A DNA stretch of 64,000 bases from Liquorilactobacillus sucicola DSM 21376 = JCM 15457 (GCF_000612445.1 NZ_BALC01000008.1:1-64000); one strand, 5' to 3'. Positions 1 through 9,854 are shown, numbered from the stretch's first letter. Numbers and translations are program-made. Notes: generated by a model not told the origin, from the sequence alone.

Positions 1-228
1 GACTTTGTAAGTATTCTAATGAAAGACAGTTAAGAGATGATTGTATTCGTTTCTTGGCTGTTTTTTTATACAATTTTTATGATATATCCGTAATTCATCA
101 TTTAGTCCATTTTTTTGCTTTCAAACAACGACTAAGTAGTTATAATAATCACTGCAGATGTTACTTTACTCAATGGCTGTGCAGGCATAATATAAAAAAA
201 TGTTTCGATGATTATTAGACAAGTATTG
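1..228. other. left-edge intergenic stretch
   Basis: AT-rich sequence with no convincing reading frame, RNA gene or strong promoter. It ends where the first dispersed repeat element begins. Confidence 0.4.
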
Positions 229-359
229 AATGTGCATGTCTGCCATAGTTAGTGTTTTACTATGAGCAATTCACAATTAAGCAGAAAATAATTTTTTGAA
301 ATACATTAACATAAGGGTTAAAAGGGGCTGAGTCAAAAGTTATTTTTGACTCAGCCCCT
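229..359 (+). repeat. dispersed hairpin element, copy A
   Basis: An internal stem CATAGT (244-249) / ACTATG (259-264) with a 9-nt loop is followed by a perfect 16-bp terminal hairpin (323-359, arms AGGGGCTGAGTCAAAA and its complement). The same architecture recurs near 1.4, 36.6, 39.6 and 59.9 kb. On the minus strand the terminal hairpin is followed by a short T run, so it can also terminate the sigma-factor gene that ends at 429. Confidence 0.7.
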
Positions 360-400
360 CAATTGCTATATTTCTACTTTCACGTTAGTACTCAATTTTT
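360..400 (-). repeat. partial inverted copy of the dispersed element
   Basis: Abutting copy A on its other side, this segment matches, in reverse orientation, the 5' part of copy C (shared words such as CACGTTAGTACTCAAT with one difference). Copy A's hairpin is therefore flanked by element sequence on both sides. Confidence 0.45.
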
Positions 401-428
401 ATCGACTTTACACTGCTTTGTGGCACTA

Positions 429-1022
429 TCATGTATTTTCAAAACGTGCAACGAGTTTAGCACGACAACGCGACATTGCACGATTTACTTTGGTTCTAGA
501 AAAATTCAAGTCTTGGCATATTCTTTCAGGTGTATAGTGTTCAAAAGCAAGTAGATTGAAGATCGTATATTCAAATTCTGACATACCATCTGTCATAGAT
601 AAAACGACTTCTTTTGCCAGAATTATTGCCAAAGAATCAGGAAAAGGCAAAATTTCTTTAGGTGAAAAATCTCCTTGAGTTTCTAAAATTTTTTCGAATG
701 ACTCAGCATATTTATCTCCCATGCGTTTTTTGGCGCTTTCCTTACGCAGCAAACTGCAGTAACGATTAAATAGACTTTGCTGAAAGAATTTACCGAATGA
801 AACATTACCGGATATATTGTAGGATAATGCAGCTTGATAGCAGACTATACGAGCTTCTTGAATTAGGTCTTCGGTTTCTAAAAACCGGAAGTGATAACGT
901 TTGGTAGCCTTGTTTACTAGGGGCCGATATTTGTCAAAAAGCTCCTTAAAAGAAGCGCTTTCATTATTGGTGCGAATAGACTGTATCAATAAAGTATCTT
1001 GGTCTGTCTGAATGCTTTTCAT
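429..1022 (-). CDS. ComX/SigH-like alternative sigma factor
   Basis: A 197-residue sigma-70-family protein. Residues about 45-70 (DLIQEARIVCYQAAL) match sigma region 2, and residues about 160-190 (YTPERICQDLNFSRTKVNRAM) form a region 4 helix-turn-helix. Size and layout match the competence-type sigma factor ComX/SigH of lactobacilli, which directs RNA polymerase to late competence (DNA-uptake) promoters. The ATG at 1022 is chosen because GGTGGAGG lies at proper spacing; an in-frame GTG 15 bases upstream overlaps that ribosome-binding site. The gene is monocistronic and ends at the hairpin of copy A. No pheromone or regulator gene is adjacent, so its control is unknown. A generic ECF-like factor is the alternative. 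Confidence 0.7.
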   Translation of the reverse strand: MKSIQTDQDTLLIQSIRTNNESASFKELFDKYRPLVNKATKRYHFRFLETEDLIQEARIVCYQAALSYNISGNVSFGKFFQQSLFNRYCSLLRKESAKKRMGDKYAESFEKILETQGDFSPKEILPFPDSLAIILAKEVVLSMTDGMSEFEYTIFNLLAFEHYTPERICQDLNFSRTKVNRAMSRCRAKLVARFENT

Positions 1023-1382
1023 AATTAATTCCTCCACCTATAATAATTTATGGTTTCACTAATTAATATACCGTTCTTTATATAAAAAAATAGGAAGTAC
1101 GTTATAAAAAGCAAAAAAATACTCTAAAAAATTATCTCAAAATTATGATTTAATTTAAAAGTAGCACTTAATAAAAAAGCACTCAGTTAAGCAATTGAGT
1201 GTAATAATGAAATCATGCTAGGTACATTAACCAAGAAGTGCAAGCATATTTTGGGTTTTGCGGATAATTGCACTTAAACGGAAGGATTATTGTTTATTGA
1301 GATACATTACTTTGATAATGTGAAAAAAGGGGTGTACGCATAGCTACTGGGCGTAGCAGAGCCGATAGCTTACAAGTATAGT
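1023..1382. other. intergenic stretch upstream of the sigma factor gene
   Basis: No gene seen. A small dyad CACTCA (1180-1185) / TGAGTG (1196-1201) is the only local structure noticed. The sigma-factor promoter must lie near 1040-1100, but no clear consensus hexamers were assigned. Confidence 0.4.
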
Positions 1383-1548
1383 CTGATTTTGATTACGATA
1401 ATTGCATTGAGTACCAACGTGAAATAGCACACATAGCGAGTACTTTGCTATGTGTAATTCAAGGCAGACGGAGAATCTTGACTTATGGAACATATTCGTC
1501 CGGAATAAACAGAAGAGCTGGGGCAAAATTTACTTTTGACCCAGCTCT
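1383..1548 (+). repeat. dispersed hairpin element, copy C
   Basis: The full architecture is present: a stem CATAGC (1432-1437) / GCTATG (1447-1452) extended to ACACATAGC/GCTATGTGT, a linker with CTTGACTTATGGAAC, then the terminal hairpin 1514-1548 (AGAGCTGGGGCAAAA against TTTTGACCCAGCTCT). The linker matches, in reverse complement, the copies at 36.6 and 59.9 kb. Confidence 0.75.
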
Positions 1549-1598
1549 ATCTTCTATTGTCACTAAAACGAACAATTATACAAAAACATGTCTAGTTA

Positions 1599-1671
1599 AG
1601 CCACTTACCGGATTTGAACCGGTGACCCCCACCTTACCATGGTGGTGCTCTACCTGCTGAGCTAAAGTGGC
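1599..1671 (-). tRNA. tRNA-Thr (GGT anticodon)
   Basis: The reverse strand folds as a complete cloverleaf. The 7-bp acceptor is GCCACTT/AAGTGGC, the D arm has GCTC...GAGC, the anticodon stem CCACC/GGTGG encloses the loop ATGGTAA (anticodon GGT, reading ACC/ACT threonine codons), and the T arm is ACCGG-TTCAAAT-CCGGT. CCA is not encoded. Confidence 0.95.
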
Positions 1672-1756
1672 ACTGAATTGTTACCTTAAGTATTATATTA
1701 TAGCAACGTTTTAAAATCAATAACAATTCAGAAAAAGTTGATCAATGAATTTCACA

Positions 1757-4026
1757 TTAACTTTTACGTGGTAAAGTTATTTGATGTTCAACTGCAAAAA
1801 GATTGGCAGGGACATTCCGTATCAAAGGTGAAATTTCACCGATGCTCACTAGGACAAGCTCGTGCATTGCACGCGAACAAATTGTGTATAGCGTACCAAG
1901 CTGAGAGTTACGCGAGGATGCATTGTAGGCGATGACAGCGTCAAATTCAAGTCCCTTTGCCAGGTAGATTGGTAGAATCAAAACACCCTTGGGTAAAGCA
2001 CGTGCTGTATTATCAATGAGTGTTGCAGAGCAACTTGAATGAAGTTTATGGTAAAGCATTCTGGACTCTTCCATATTGTTAGTGATGATCGCGACAGTGC
2101 TGTTAGTTCTTAGCAACTGAGATAGTTCTTTTACGATTTTTCTGAGTGCATCTGCATAGTCTTGAGCAAGCAAAATTTTAGGTTTTGTACCTGGACGAGT
2201 AAAGGCTTGAATCTTATCACCGTCAGGCAGCAAGGACTTAATGAAGTTAGTGATATTGCTTGTTGAACGATAACTTTTATTTAATTGGATAATACGCGAT
2301 TTTGCTACATTGAGAGCTGTTTTTAAGGTATCCAAAAATTCCACTGATTCTTGAAAATCAGAAAATAAGGCTTGTTCACTATCCCCCAGTAGCGTTAATT
2401 TAGCTTTTGGAAAAGCAAACTTGAGATAAATTATTTGGGCTAATGAATAATCTTGAATTTCATCAATGAAAAGATGCTGAATTCTTTGGTTTTGGCCTCC
2501 ACCGGTTAAAAGGTCTCTTAAGTAAAGCAACGGTGCACAATCAGTTAAAGATAGGCGGTGAAACTCCAGTTCAGTCTCGAATAAATGTTCAGCATCTTTC
2601 AAGTTCTCTTTTAGAAAATCTGAATATTGTCGATAAATGTCGATAAAATAATTGTTATAGATTGCATCATAAACAGATTGAAATCTGCGTTTAACTAATT
2701 TAAGAGCTAAGTAATCTTCCTCTTCATCAAGCCCTTTAAAATGAGAGTGCCTGTAGTCTGAAGTTAATGCAAAATATTCTTCATCACTGAGAGTAGCAAT
2801 CTTATCTACAACCCAGTTACTATGAGTTTCTTCAGTTAGCAGCACTTTTAGTTTTTTGATTAGTAAATTTTTAGTTTCTAAGAAGCGTTGAGAGGGTGAT
2901 AGAGCTTCTGGAAGACTTGCATAGGTTTCTTTTATTGCTTCCTTAGTAAAGATGACACGATCATTTAACATAATATCTGTGAACTGTAAGTCATTAATGG
3001 ACACATTTAATACATATTCTTTAATAGCATGCATAAAAGCAGGTGCCTCTTTTGCTTTTTTATATTTATTAATGGCTGTGGGTGAAGTAAGCTGCTTTTC
3101 ATAATTATCAAATAAAGTTTCGACATTCAATCCTTCAAAACGTTGCGAAAAGAATTCTGCTAGGGTAACTTGCCTCATATTACGTTCACCTAAACTGGGC
3201 AAAACTTCAGAAATATAGTGACTAAAAAGAAGATTAGGTGAAAAAAGAACAATTTGATCCGCATTTAGCTCACGTCTGCTGTGATAAAGCAAAAAGGCAA
3301 TTCGTTGCAAAATAGCTGATGTTTTTCCACTGCCGGCAACCCCTTGCACAAGCAGCATTTCACTGCTGGTATCTCGAATGATTGCATTTTGTTCTTGCTG
3401 AATAGTCGCAACGATGTTTTTCATATATTCGTCACTTGCATTACCTAGAATTTCCTGCAGAATGCTGTCACCAACAGTTTCATTTGTATCGAACATATTA
3501 ATTATCTGTGCGTTCTGGATCAAGAACTGCCTTTTTTTGAGTAATTCTGTTTTCTGTTTTCCAATAGGAGTCTCATAACTGACTTTACCCAAAGTCCCAT
3601 TATAGTAAATACTTGATATAGGCGCGCGCCAATCATAAACCAAAAAATTTTGGCTTTCATCAACAAATGAAGATATCCCAATGTATAGAGTTTCCGGCGT
3701 AGCTCATCTTCATCAAGAATATCTACTCTTCCAAAATAAGGAGATTCTTGCAAGGCTTTTAATGTTTTGACTTGCCGTTTTAGGATTGTTTCAGTTTCAA
3801 TACTTTTGGCGACTAATTGCTTTTGCTGTTGTACTTCAGCATTTGTTTCAATACGGTCATCAATTTCAAAAGTATTTATCTTTGCATTTTGAACATAGTT
3901 TTTTTCAACAGAAGATGTTTCTAGATGGGCTTTTGAATATTCTTGTTCCTTTTTTTTCAAATATTTTTTGATCTTGGCCACAATACCATCAACTCGCTGT
4001 TGTTCTTGTTGACGTTCTTTATCCAT
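1757..4026 (-). CDS. helD: HelD-type RNA polymerase-associated helicase (frame broken once)
   Basis: UvrD/Rep-superfamily ATPase of the HelD type, which in Bacillus binds RNA polymerase and helps recycle it. The N-terminal ~100 residues are charged and coiled-coil-like. Walker A (GVAGSGKT) falls near residue 230 and Walker B (DEIQDYS) in the middle, with a UvrD-like C-terminal half. Joining the frames gives 756 residues, the normal size. The frame breaks at the T run 3691-3693 (AAA on the coding strand); one extra A restores ...LYIGISSFVDESQNFLVYDWRAPIS. The start at 4026 is preceded by a GGGGG-containing ribosome-binding site. The break matches eight others in this window and is probably a sequence error. 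Confidence 0.85.
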
Positions 4027-4130
4027 ACTTGAGCCCCCTGATAATAATTTCGTAGGAAGTAATACTAACATACTCTCTATTCAACAACAATTATTTGATA
4101 ATCTTGAGTTGATTAGAATGAAGTATGTTT

Positions 4131-4159
4131 TTGACTTTGTAATTTTTGTTGGGTACAAT
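4131..4159 (+). promoter_or_regulatory. trpS promoter
   Basis: TTGACT (4131-4136), a 17-base spacer and TACAAT (4154-4159) give a near-consensus sigma-A promoter just upstream of the T-box leader. Confidence 0.8.
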
Positions 4160-4165
4160 AGTGTT

Positions 4166-4365
4166 GTTAAAGATGCAGGTTAAGTAGTCAAATCAAACTA
4201 AGAGAGGTGTCATTTGCTGAGAGACACGACGATTTGATGAATTTGGAACTGCATAAATGATCGAAGACAGTTGAATAAGAGCTCAAGTGGCAGGTCTAAC
4301 CTGCAATTTAGGTGGTACCGCGGTGGAAAACCGTCCTATTGCTAGTCAGCAATAGGGCTTTTTCT
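4166..4365 (+). promoter_or_regulatory. tryptophan T-box riboswitch of trpS
   Basis: The leader contains the conserved T-box word AGGTGGTACCGCGG (4310-4323), followed by a terminator hairpin CCTATTGCT/AGCAATAGG plus a T run (4335-4364). In stem I, an AGTA-containing 5' strand faces a loop bearing TGG (4244-4246) followed by A, consistent with a Trp specifier codon. Uncharged tRNA-Trp should stabilise the antiterminator and turn on trpS. Boundaries are approximate. Confidence 0.9.
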
Positions 4366-4393
4366 ATTATTTATAAATTACTGGAGGAAGACT

Positions 4394-5407
4394 ATGAAGA
4401 AAGTTATTTTAACAGGCGACCGTCCGACGGGAAGACTACACATTGGACATTATGTTGGATCGCTTAAAAATCGAGTTGCGTTGCAGAACACGGGGAAATA
4501 TGATCCTTACATTATGATTGCAGATCAACAAGCTTTAACGGATAATGCACGTGATCCTAAAAAAATTCGCGATTCGCTGGTTCAAGTTGCACTGGATTAC
4601 TTAGCTGTTGGAATAGATCCAGCGAGGTCAACAATTTTCGTTCAGTCGCAAATTCCAGCATTGTCAGAATTAACAAGTTATTACTTAAATCTTGTTACGG
4701 TTTCACGACTCGAACGAAATCCGACTGTCAAAGCCGAAATTCAGCAGAAAAACTTTGAACGCTCTATCCCGGCTGGCTTCTTTGTTTATCCAGTTAGTCA
4801 GGCAGCTGACATCACTGCTTTTAAAGCGGATCTTGTTCCGGTTGGTGATGATCAAGAACCAATGCTTGAACAGGCACGTGAGATAGTTAGAAGTTTTAAT
4901 GCCATTTATGAGAAAGAAATACTGGTTGAACCAGAAGGCATTTTCCCACCTAAAGGTCAGGGACGCCTTCCAGGACTGGATGGCAATGCTAAGATGAGTA
5001 AATCACTTGGCAATTGTATTTACTTGTCAGATGATGCCGACACTTTGCGTCAAAAGGTTATGTCAATGTATACTGATCCAGAACATATTCATATTGAAGA
5101 TCCAGGCAAAATTGAAGGAAATATGGTTTTCACCTACTTGGATGTATTTGATACTGATAAAGAAAAAGTTGCTGATTTGAAACAGCATTACCGAGCAGGC
5201 GGGCTGGGTGATGTTAAAATAAAACGCTACCTGTTTGAAGTCCTCGAGGCGGAGTTTGGACCTATTCGTAAAAGAAGAGCGGAATTCGCACAAGATTTAC
5301 CGGCAGTTTATGATATCTTAAAAGAGGGAAGCAAAAAAGCAAATAAGGTGGCCGAACAGACACTAAGAGAAGTACGAGATGCAATCGGTATAAATTACTT
5401 TGATTAA
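4394..5407 (+). CDS. trpS: tryptophanyl-tRNA synthetase
   Basis: Class Ic aminoacyl-tRNA synthetase that charges tRNA-Trp. The protein has 337 residues, a normal bacterial TrpRS length. The HIGH-like motif ([13 protein letters not shown]) lies near residues 13-25 and the KMSKS motif (NAKMSKSLG) near residue 200. The ATG follows GGAGGAAG. It sits directly behind a Trp T-box, so expression should rise when tRNA-Trp is uncharged. The ppx-like gene follows after a short gap and may be co-transcribed, since no terminator was seen between them. Confidence 0.97.
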   Translation: MKKVILTGDRPTGRLHIGHYVGSLKNRVALQNTGKYDPYIMIADQQALTDNARDPKKIRDSLVQVALDYLAVGIDPARSTIFVQSQIPALSELTSYYLNLVTVSRLERNPTVKAEIQQKNFERSIPAGFFVYPVSQAADITAFKADLVPVGDDQEPMLEQAREIVRSFNAIYEKEILVEPEGIFPPKGQGRLPGLDGNAKMSKSLGNCIYLSDDADTLRQKVMSMYTDPEHIHIEDPGKIEGNMVFTYLDVFDTDKEKVADLKQHYRAGGLGDVKIKRYLFEVLEAEFGPIRKRRAEFAQDLPAVYDILKEGSKKANKVAEQTLREVRDAIGINYFD

Positions 5408-5465
5408 GATAACGTGAATGAAACGGAGTGAAACTCGAAAAAGATTTGGGTTTGGAGGGAGCACG

Positions 5466-6398
5466 TTGAAAAATTTGGTTATTCTTGACTTTGGGTCAAA
5501 TTCAGCGCGGTTAGCAATTAATCGTATTTCAGCCGAAGGAAAATTTAAAGAAATAAAGCGGATCAAAGAAACGACTCGTTTGGCTGAGGGGATGGGACAA
5601 ACGAGTGGTAAAAAGAAAGTGCTAGACCCACAGGCTGTTGAACGTACACTAAAAGCAGTCAAATATTTTATCAAGGTATACCAAAATTATCCCCATAGTG
5701 AGGTCTGCGCTATCGCAACAGCAGCTGTTAGGGAAGCAGAAAACAGTGACGCTTTCTTGCAAGCCGTCAAAAAAATGACGGGGGTCGACGTCAAGGTCCT
5801 TTCAGGGCAAGACGAAGCGTATTATGATTATCTTGGAGTTGTGAATTCACTACCACTTAAAGAATGTCTGGTAGTAGATATGGGTGGAGGCAGTTGTGAG
5901 ATTGTCTTGGTTAAAGACAGGAAAGCTCAACACTTGGCTTGCATCCCTTATGGGGCAATCAGTTTAACAGAGCGTTTTGGTGCTGATAAAGTAATGAGCG
6001 CGCGTCAATTATTTGAATTTCAGGATTTCATCAATAAGCAGTATCGAGAGTTAGACTGGTTGCGACATGCTTATGGAGTGCCCTTAGTGTTGTTGGGTGG
6101 GTGTAATCGAACTGTTGCGCGTATTCAGAAGAGAAGACTACAACAACATGACCTTGAGCAGATTCATGGTTTCAAAATACCACAGAAAGATTTTACTGGT
6201 ATTTACACTGATTTGTTGAGCAAGAGCAATCGAGAACGAAAAAAGATTAGTGGGATGGAACAAAATCGAGCAGATATTATTTTGGGGGGGATGACTCCTG
6301 TTATGATGCTTCTTCAAACTTTGAATAGCTCGCATGTGGTTTTTTCAGAGAGCGGTGCACGTGAGGGCTTTATGTACACTTTTTTGAAGAAAATGTGA
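5466..6398 (+). CDS. ppx: Ppx/GppA-family exopolyphosphatase
   Basis: Actin/ASKHA-fold phosphatase acting on polyphosphate and/or pppGpp. Phosphate-binding loops are visible as DFGSNSARLAI near the N-terminus and DMGGGSCEIV near residue 145. The TTG start at 5466 is preferred because GGAGGGAGCACG gives ideal ribosome-binding spacing and the protein then begins at the first strand of the fold (310 residues). An in-frame ATG at 5418 would add 16 unconserved-looking residues. No ppk gene is adjacent, so polyphosphatase and (p)ppGpp activity cannot be told apart. Confidence 0.8.
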   Translation: MKNLVILDFGSNSARLAINRISAEGKFKEIKRIKETTRLAEGMGQTSGKKKVLDPQAVERTLKAVKYFIKVYQNYPHSEVCAIATAAVREAENSDAFLQAVKKMTGVDVKVLSGQDEAYYDYLGVVNSLPLKECLVVDMGGGSCEIVLVKDRKAQHLACIPYGAISLTERFGADKVMSARQLFEFQDFINKQYRELDWLRHAYGVPLVLLGGCNRTVARIQKRRLQQHDLEQIHGFKIPQKDFTGIYTDLLSKSNRERKKISGMEQNRADIILGGMTPVMMLLQTLNSSHVVFSESGAREGFMYTFLKKM

Positions 6399-6502
6399 CA
6401 AAAATGGCCAACTTTCAGTGCTAACAAGGAATTACGGATAATAGTTTTTAATATAAGCAGTTTGCAATTTAGTTGAGGAAGTTGACTGTTAAAAATAATA
6501 GC

Positions 6503-6540
6503 AAAGAGCTGGGACAAAGTAATAGTTGACCCAGCTCTTT
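6503..6540. terminator. bidirectional terminator hairpin (element family)
   Basis: AAAGAGCTGGGACAA...TTGACCCAGCTCTTT forms a strong hairpin between the convergent ppx and solute-binding-protein genes. Its sequence belongs to the dispersed hairpin family (GAGCTGGG-CAAAA core). The upstream 80 bases only weakly resemble the rest of the element. Confidence 0.75.
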
Positions 6541-6701
6541 GTTTAAAATTTTGTAAACAGTATAGCATTACAATAGTCGAATTCCCTGATAAAACTATGA
6601 ATTCTTTATGGTCAATTCTAGACTATGAACAATAATCTGCAGCTAAAATTCGAAGGCTGATAGTATGATATGTTCAGCTCTTTAGGAGAATTAGCTGTTA
6701 T

Positions 6702-7490
6702 TTATTGTTTTGACCAGTCTTGAGAAAAATATTTTTGTGAAAGTTCAGCAAGTGATCCATCTTGCTTGAATTTTGTTAGACTTTGATTAACTTTTTGGAG
6801 AAGCTCTTTATTACCGGCAGGTATAACACCATACATTTGCTGAGAAACTAGTGGCGGGAAAGGACTGTTTTTGACTAGTTCAGTTGTAAGCAGAGGATCA
6901 TTTTGAACAGCGGCTGAATAAGCATAATCGCTTATAACTGCACCACTTACATGTTTAGCAAGAACAGCTTGAAGAATTGTGTCTGTTTGTGAATACCGAG
7001 AAAAGCTTATTTTGAAATCTTGCAAGGTACTGGGAATATCTAGTTTGTCTGAGATTGCAATTTTTCGATTTGCTGCCTTTTCCAATACGTTTAAGCGATG
7101 ATTTGGCAAGGTAAGTAATACATTTGGCTGATACAGGTACGTATCAGTTTTGGAGTATGTCTTTTTGGCAAGTTCAGCAGGACTTCGATTCAAAAGAAGA
7201 AGTTGGATTTTTCCGTGCTTAAACTTGTGGTACAAATAAGTGTGCGAGCCGGTGATGAACTTAGCGTGCATATTATTTTTGCGTGCAATTTTCTTGACTA
7301 AGTCAACATTGAAACCTGTCAGTTTTTTTTGGTGATCATACCAACTATAAGGTTTGTCTTGCGAAACCACACCAACAAAAATAGTTTCTTTTTTGTTTGG
7401 TGTGGTTTTGAAAATAAGACTAACCGTCAATAATATACCTAAAGTAGTAATTATCAATGCTATAACCAGATGTCTATTATTCGTATACAT
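6702..7490 (-). CDS. solute-binding protein, amino-acid ABC transporter type (orphan)
   Basis: A family 3 extracellular solute-binding protein. A membrane-spanning N-terminus (HLVIALIITTLGILLTVSLIF) is followed by an SBP domain starting at FVGVVSQDKPYSWYDHQKKLTGFNVDLV, as in polar amino-acid binding proteins. There is no lipobox cysteine, so it looks membrane-anchored by an uncleaved segment. No permease or ATPase gene is nearby, so it either serves a transporter elsewhere or acts as a sensor. The start is uncertain: the ATG at 7490 lacks a strong ribosome-binding site, and an upstream TTG at 7538 extends the frame. It diverges from mvaA. Confidence 0.65.
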   Translation of the reverse strand: MYTNNRHLVIALIITTLGILLTVSLIFKTTPNKKETIFVGVVSQDKPYSWYDHQKKLTGFNVDLVKKIARKNNMHAKFITGSHTYLYHKFKHGKIQLLLLNRSPAELAKKTYSKTDTYLYQPNVLLTLPNHRLNVLEKAANRKIAISDKLDIPSTLQDFKISFSRYSQTDTILQAVLAKHVSGAVISDYAYSAAVQNDPLLTTELVKNSPFPPLVSQQMYGVIPAGNKELLQKVNQSLTKFKQDGSLAELSQKYFSQDWSKQ

Positions 7491-7536
7491 AAACAGCACA
7501 CATTTTAAATGGTGCCTACCTCCCTTTTGATTCTTC

Positions 7537-7561
7537 AATAATACTTGTATTATTATATAAT
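7537..7561. promoter_or_regulatory. perfect dyad next to the mvaA -10 box
   Basis: AATAATAC-TT-GTATTATT (7537-7554) is a perfect 8-bp inverted repeat, immediately followed by TATAAT (7556-7561). It lies in the divergent region between the solute-binding protein and mvaA and could be an operator. No regulator can be named. Confidence 0.4.
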
Positions 7562-7608
7562 GAAAACTGAACGATTACACGCTATGTATTTCCGGAGAGG
7601 AGAACACG

Positions 7609-8871
7609 ATGAGTGGTTTGAGAAAGTTTTATCGCAAAACAGTGCAAGAGCGCTGGAGTACTCTGTATGAGAAAGAAATTTTAACTGAAAAACAAGTTGA
7701 ATATCTTAAAGACAAAACGTATGCTCCTGAATTTGGAGATTCAATGATTGAAAATTATATAACTGACTATACTGTACCAGAAGGGCTCAGCTTCCATTAT
7801 TTGATTGATGGTCGCGAGTATCTTGTACCTATGGTAACCGAAGAACCGTCGGTAATAGCTGCTAGCAGCCATGGTGCTGGGTTAGTCAAAAAGGCCGGTG
7901 GTTTTAAAACAAGAATTGAACAGCGGCTAATGATCGGACAAATATTACTTGAGAACTGCGAAAACTATGCAGAAGTGTGCCAAAGAATTGAGGAAAAAAA
8001 GGCAGCGATTCTTGAAGTTGCAAATAAAGCTCATTATTCGTTAGTTAAACGCGGTGGCGGTGCGAGATGGCTTCGCTGCAGACAGTTAGCAGATGATCTG
8101 ATGTCTATTGACATGGCAGTGGATGTCCAGGAAGCAATGGGAGCAAATATGCTTAACACAATGCTGGAGGCAGCGGCAGATTATATTCATACCAAGCTAG
8201 ATCAAAACGTTTTGCTGAGCATTTTGTCTAATTATGCTACTGAATGCCTAGCCGTTGCTGAGTGTAGTCTTCCACTTTCACTGCTAGGTAAAAATGGTCT
8301 TACAGGCGAAGAAATAGGGCGTAAAATAGCCCAAGCTAGTCGAGTTGCACAGCTTGATCCTTATCGCGCAGCTACACACAATAAGGGGATTATGAATGGA
8401 ATTGATGCAGTAGTTATGGCAACAGGAAATGATTGGCGTGCGATTGAAAGCGGGGCGCATGCTTTCGCTGCTCGTTCAGGTCAATATCGCGGATTGAGTA
8501 AATGGAAAGTTAGCGCTGATCAACTGAAAGGTCGCATAGAATTGCCGTTACCAGTTGGAACAGTTGGTGGATCCATTGGCATTCTACCATTAGTTAAAAT
8601 TAATCAAAAAATACTAGGTATAAGGAATGCAACGGAACTAGAAAGAGTGATTGCCTGTGTAGGATTAAGTCAAAACCTTGCAGCGTTGTACGCGTTGATT
8701 TCAGAGGGAATTCAGAGAGGCCATATGCGCCTTCAAGCGAAATCATTGGCAATAGCTGCTGGAGCTAAACCAGACGAGCTCTTTCAAGTTCTTAATGTGA
8801 TGAGAAAAAATGAAAAAAATGACTTGGCGACGGCTAAGGCAGTGGTAGCTAGAATTAGGAGGAATAGATGA
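7609..8871 (+). CDS. mvaA: hydroxymethylglutaryl-CoA reductase, class II
   Basis: Reduces HMG-CoA to mevalonate, the committed step of the mevalonate route to isoprenoids used by lactic acid bacteria. The protein has 420 residues, typical of the bacterial class II enzyme. The EN-containing motif (SMIENYITDYTVPEG), the conserved LVPMVTEEPSVIAASSHGA stretch near residues 75-95, and the glycine-rich PLPVGTVGGSIG stretch near residue 310 are visible. The ATG follows GGAGAGGAG. A metallopeptidase-like gene begins one base after its stop codon, indicating an operon. Confidence 0.93.
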   Translation: MSGLRKFYRKTVQERWSTLYEKEILTEKQVEYLKDKTYAPEFGDSMIENYITDYTVPEGLSFHYLIDGREYLVPMVTEEPSVIAASSHGAGLVKKAGGFKTRIEQRLMIGQILLENCENYAEVCQRIEEKKAAILEVANKAHYSLVKRGGGARWLRCRQLADDLMSIDMAVDVQEAMGANMLNTMLEAAADYIHTKLDQNVLLSILSNYATECLAVAECSLPLSLLGKNGLTGEEIGRKIAQASRVAQLDPYRAATHNKGIMNGIDAVVMATGNDWRAIESGAHAFAARSGQYRGLSKWKVSADQLKGRIELPLPVGTVGGSIGILPLVKINQKILGIRNATELERVIACVGLSQNLAALYALISEGIQRGHMRLQAKSLAIAAGAKPDELFQVLNVMRKNEKNDLATAKAVVARIRRNR

Positions 8872-8872
8872 G

Positions 8873-9828
8873 ATGGTAGATGTTGAGTTGAATGAAGCAG
8901 CACGAAAATTAATTGTTGAGTTAAAGGATATTTATCCTTATGAAGTGGAACTTAAATATCATGCTAAAGAAGCTGGTTTTTTGAGGCACGATCAGGCACA
9001 GCAATACCTTCGCGGTGGTAAAATGATTGTAGAAGTAAATGACGTAACAGAGCCAAGTTACACAGTTTCGCATGAACTGCTGCATTTGCTGTTACTATTT
9101 AAAGGAGCACCGCAAATCTCGTTTAACATTACGACAGGTGATACGGAACTAGATAATAAAATAATGGCAACTGGAATGGAACTCTATGATACTGTTTTGC
9201 ATTTTATCGTATACCAACAGCAAAGGGAACGAGGACTGATTGATGACAATGTTGAGGAACTGTACTTTAAAGGAATTTTAGCAACCCTTAAACCTGAACC
9301 GCAGGGAAAAACAGACGAGTGGATGGTTCTAAGAACATTGACGCTATTGGATGCTCTAGTATTCTTCAGGGATGAAACAGAACGTATCTTGCCAAAACTG
9401 GCAGAGTTGTATCCACGAACTTTAACCGCAGCGCGCGAGATTTATACTGAATTAGCGAGAAAAAGAATCAGTTCGGCTTTTGAAATAAGAAGAGCAATCG
9501 TTAAGGTCTATCGTTTGTTTGACCAGCAGCTAAAGCAATGGCAGATGGTACAGATGAATCTGCAGAATTTTGTTACATTAACACCGGTACTGAGCGAAAG
9601 GCAAAAGAGATTGGAGGTACGGCAGTTATTTTCGATCTTTCATTCCGAACTACATGAAAACCTGCAAGATACAACTGCTATATAGGCATTCTAAAAAGTG
9701 ATCAGCAGAACACTTTTGTCTTGCCAGCACCTCAAGGTGAGAAAACAGAAGAAACATTTAAACGTATTTATGCAATGCCGCTTGCTAGTTTTATGGAGAA
9801 ATTGGCAATTCCGTATTTGACACGATAA
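8873..9828 (+). CDS. uncharacterised HExxH protein (frame broken once)
   Basis: Resembles proteins annotated in lactobacilli as IpaB/EvcA family, for which I know no established function. An HELLH motif at residues 67-71, inside a hydrophobic helix (TVSHELLHLLLLF), looks like a zinc-metallopeptidase active site. The frame closes early at 9683-9685. Adding one T at 9679 continues the frame as ...TAYIGILKSDQQNTFVLPAP... to the stop at 9826-9828, giving 318 residues. The ATG is one base after the mvaA stop, with AGGAGG inside the end of mvaA, so the two are co-translated. The substrate is unknown. Confidence 0.6.
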
Positions 9829-9854
9829 CTATTGATGTTAGGGGGAACGGATGG

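Noticed and set aside
346-554. Two short overlapping frames at the end of the sigma-factor gene
   Set aside because: They lie in repeat sequence and antisense to the sigma-factor coding region.
1445-1660. Short frame running across the element hairpin and into tRNA-Thr
   Set aside because: Overlaps a tRNA gene and repeat element, with no ribosome-binding site.
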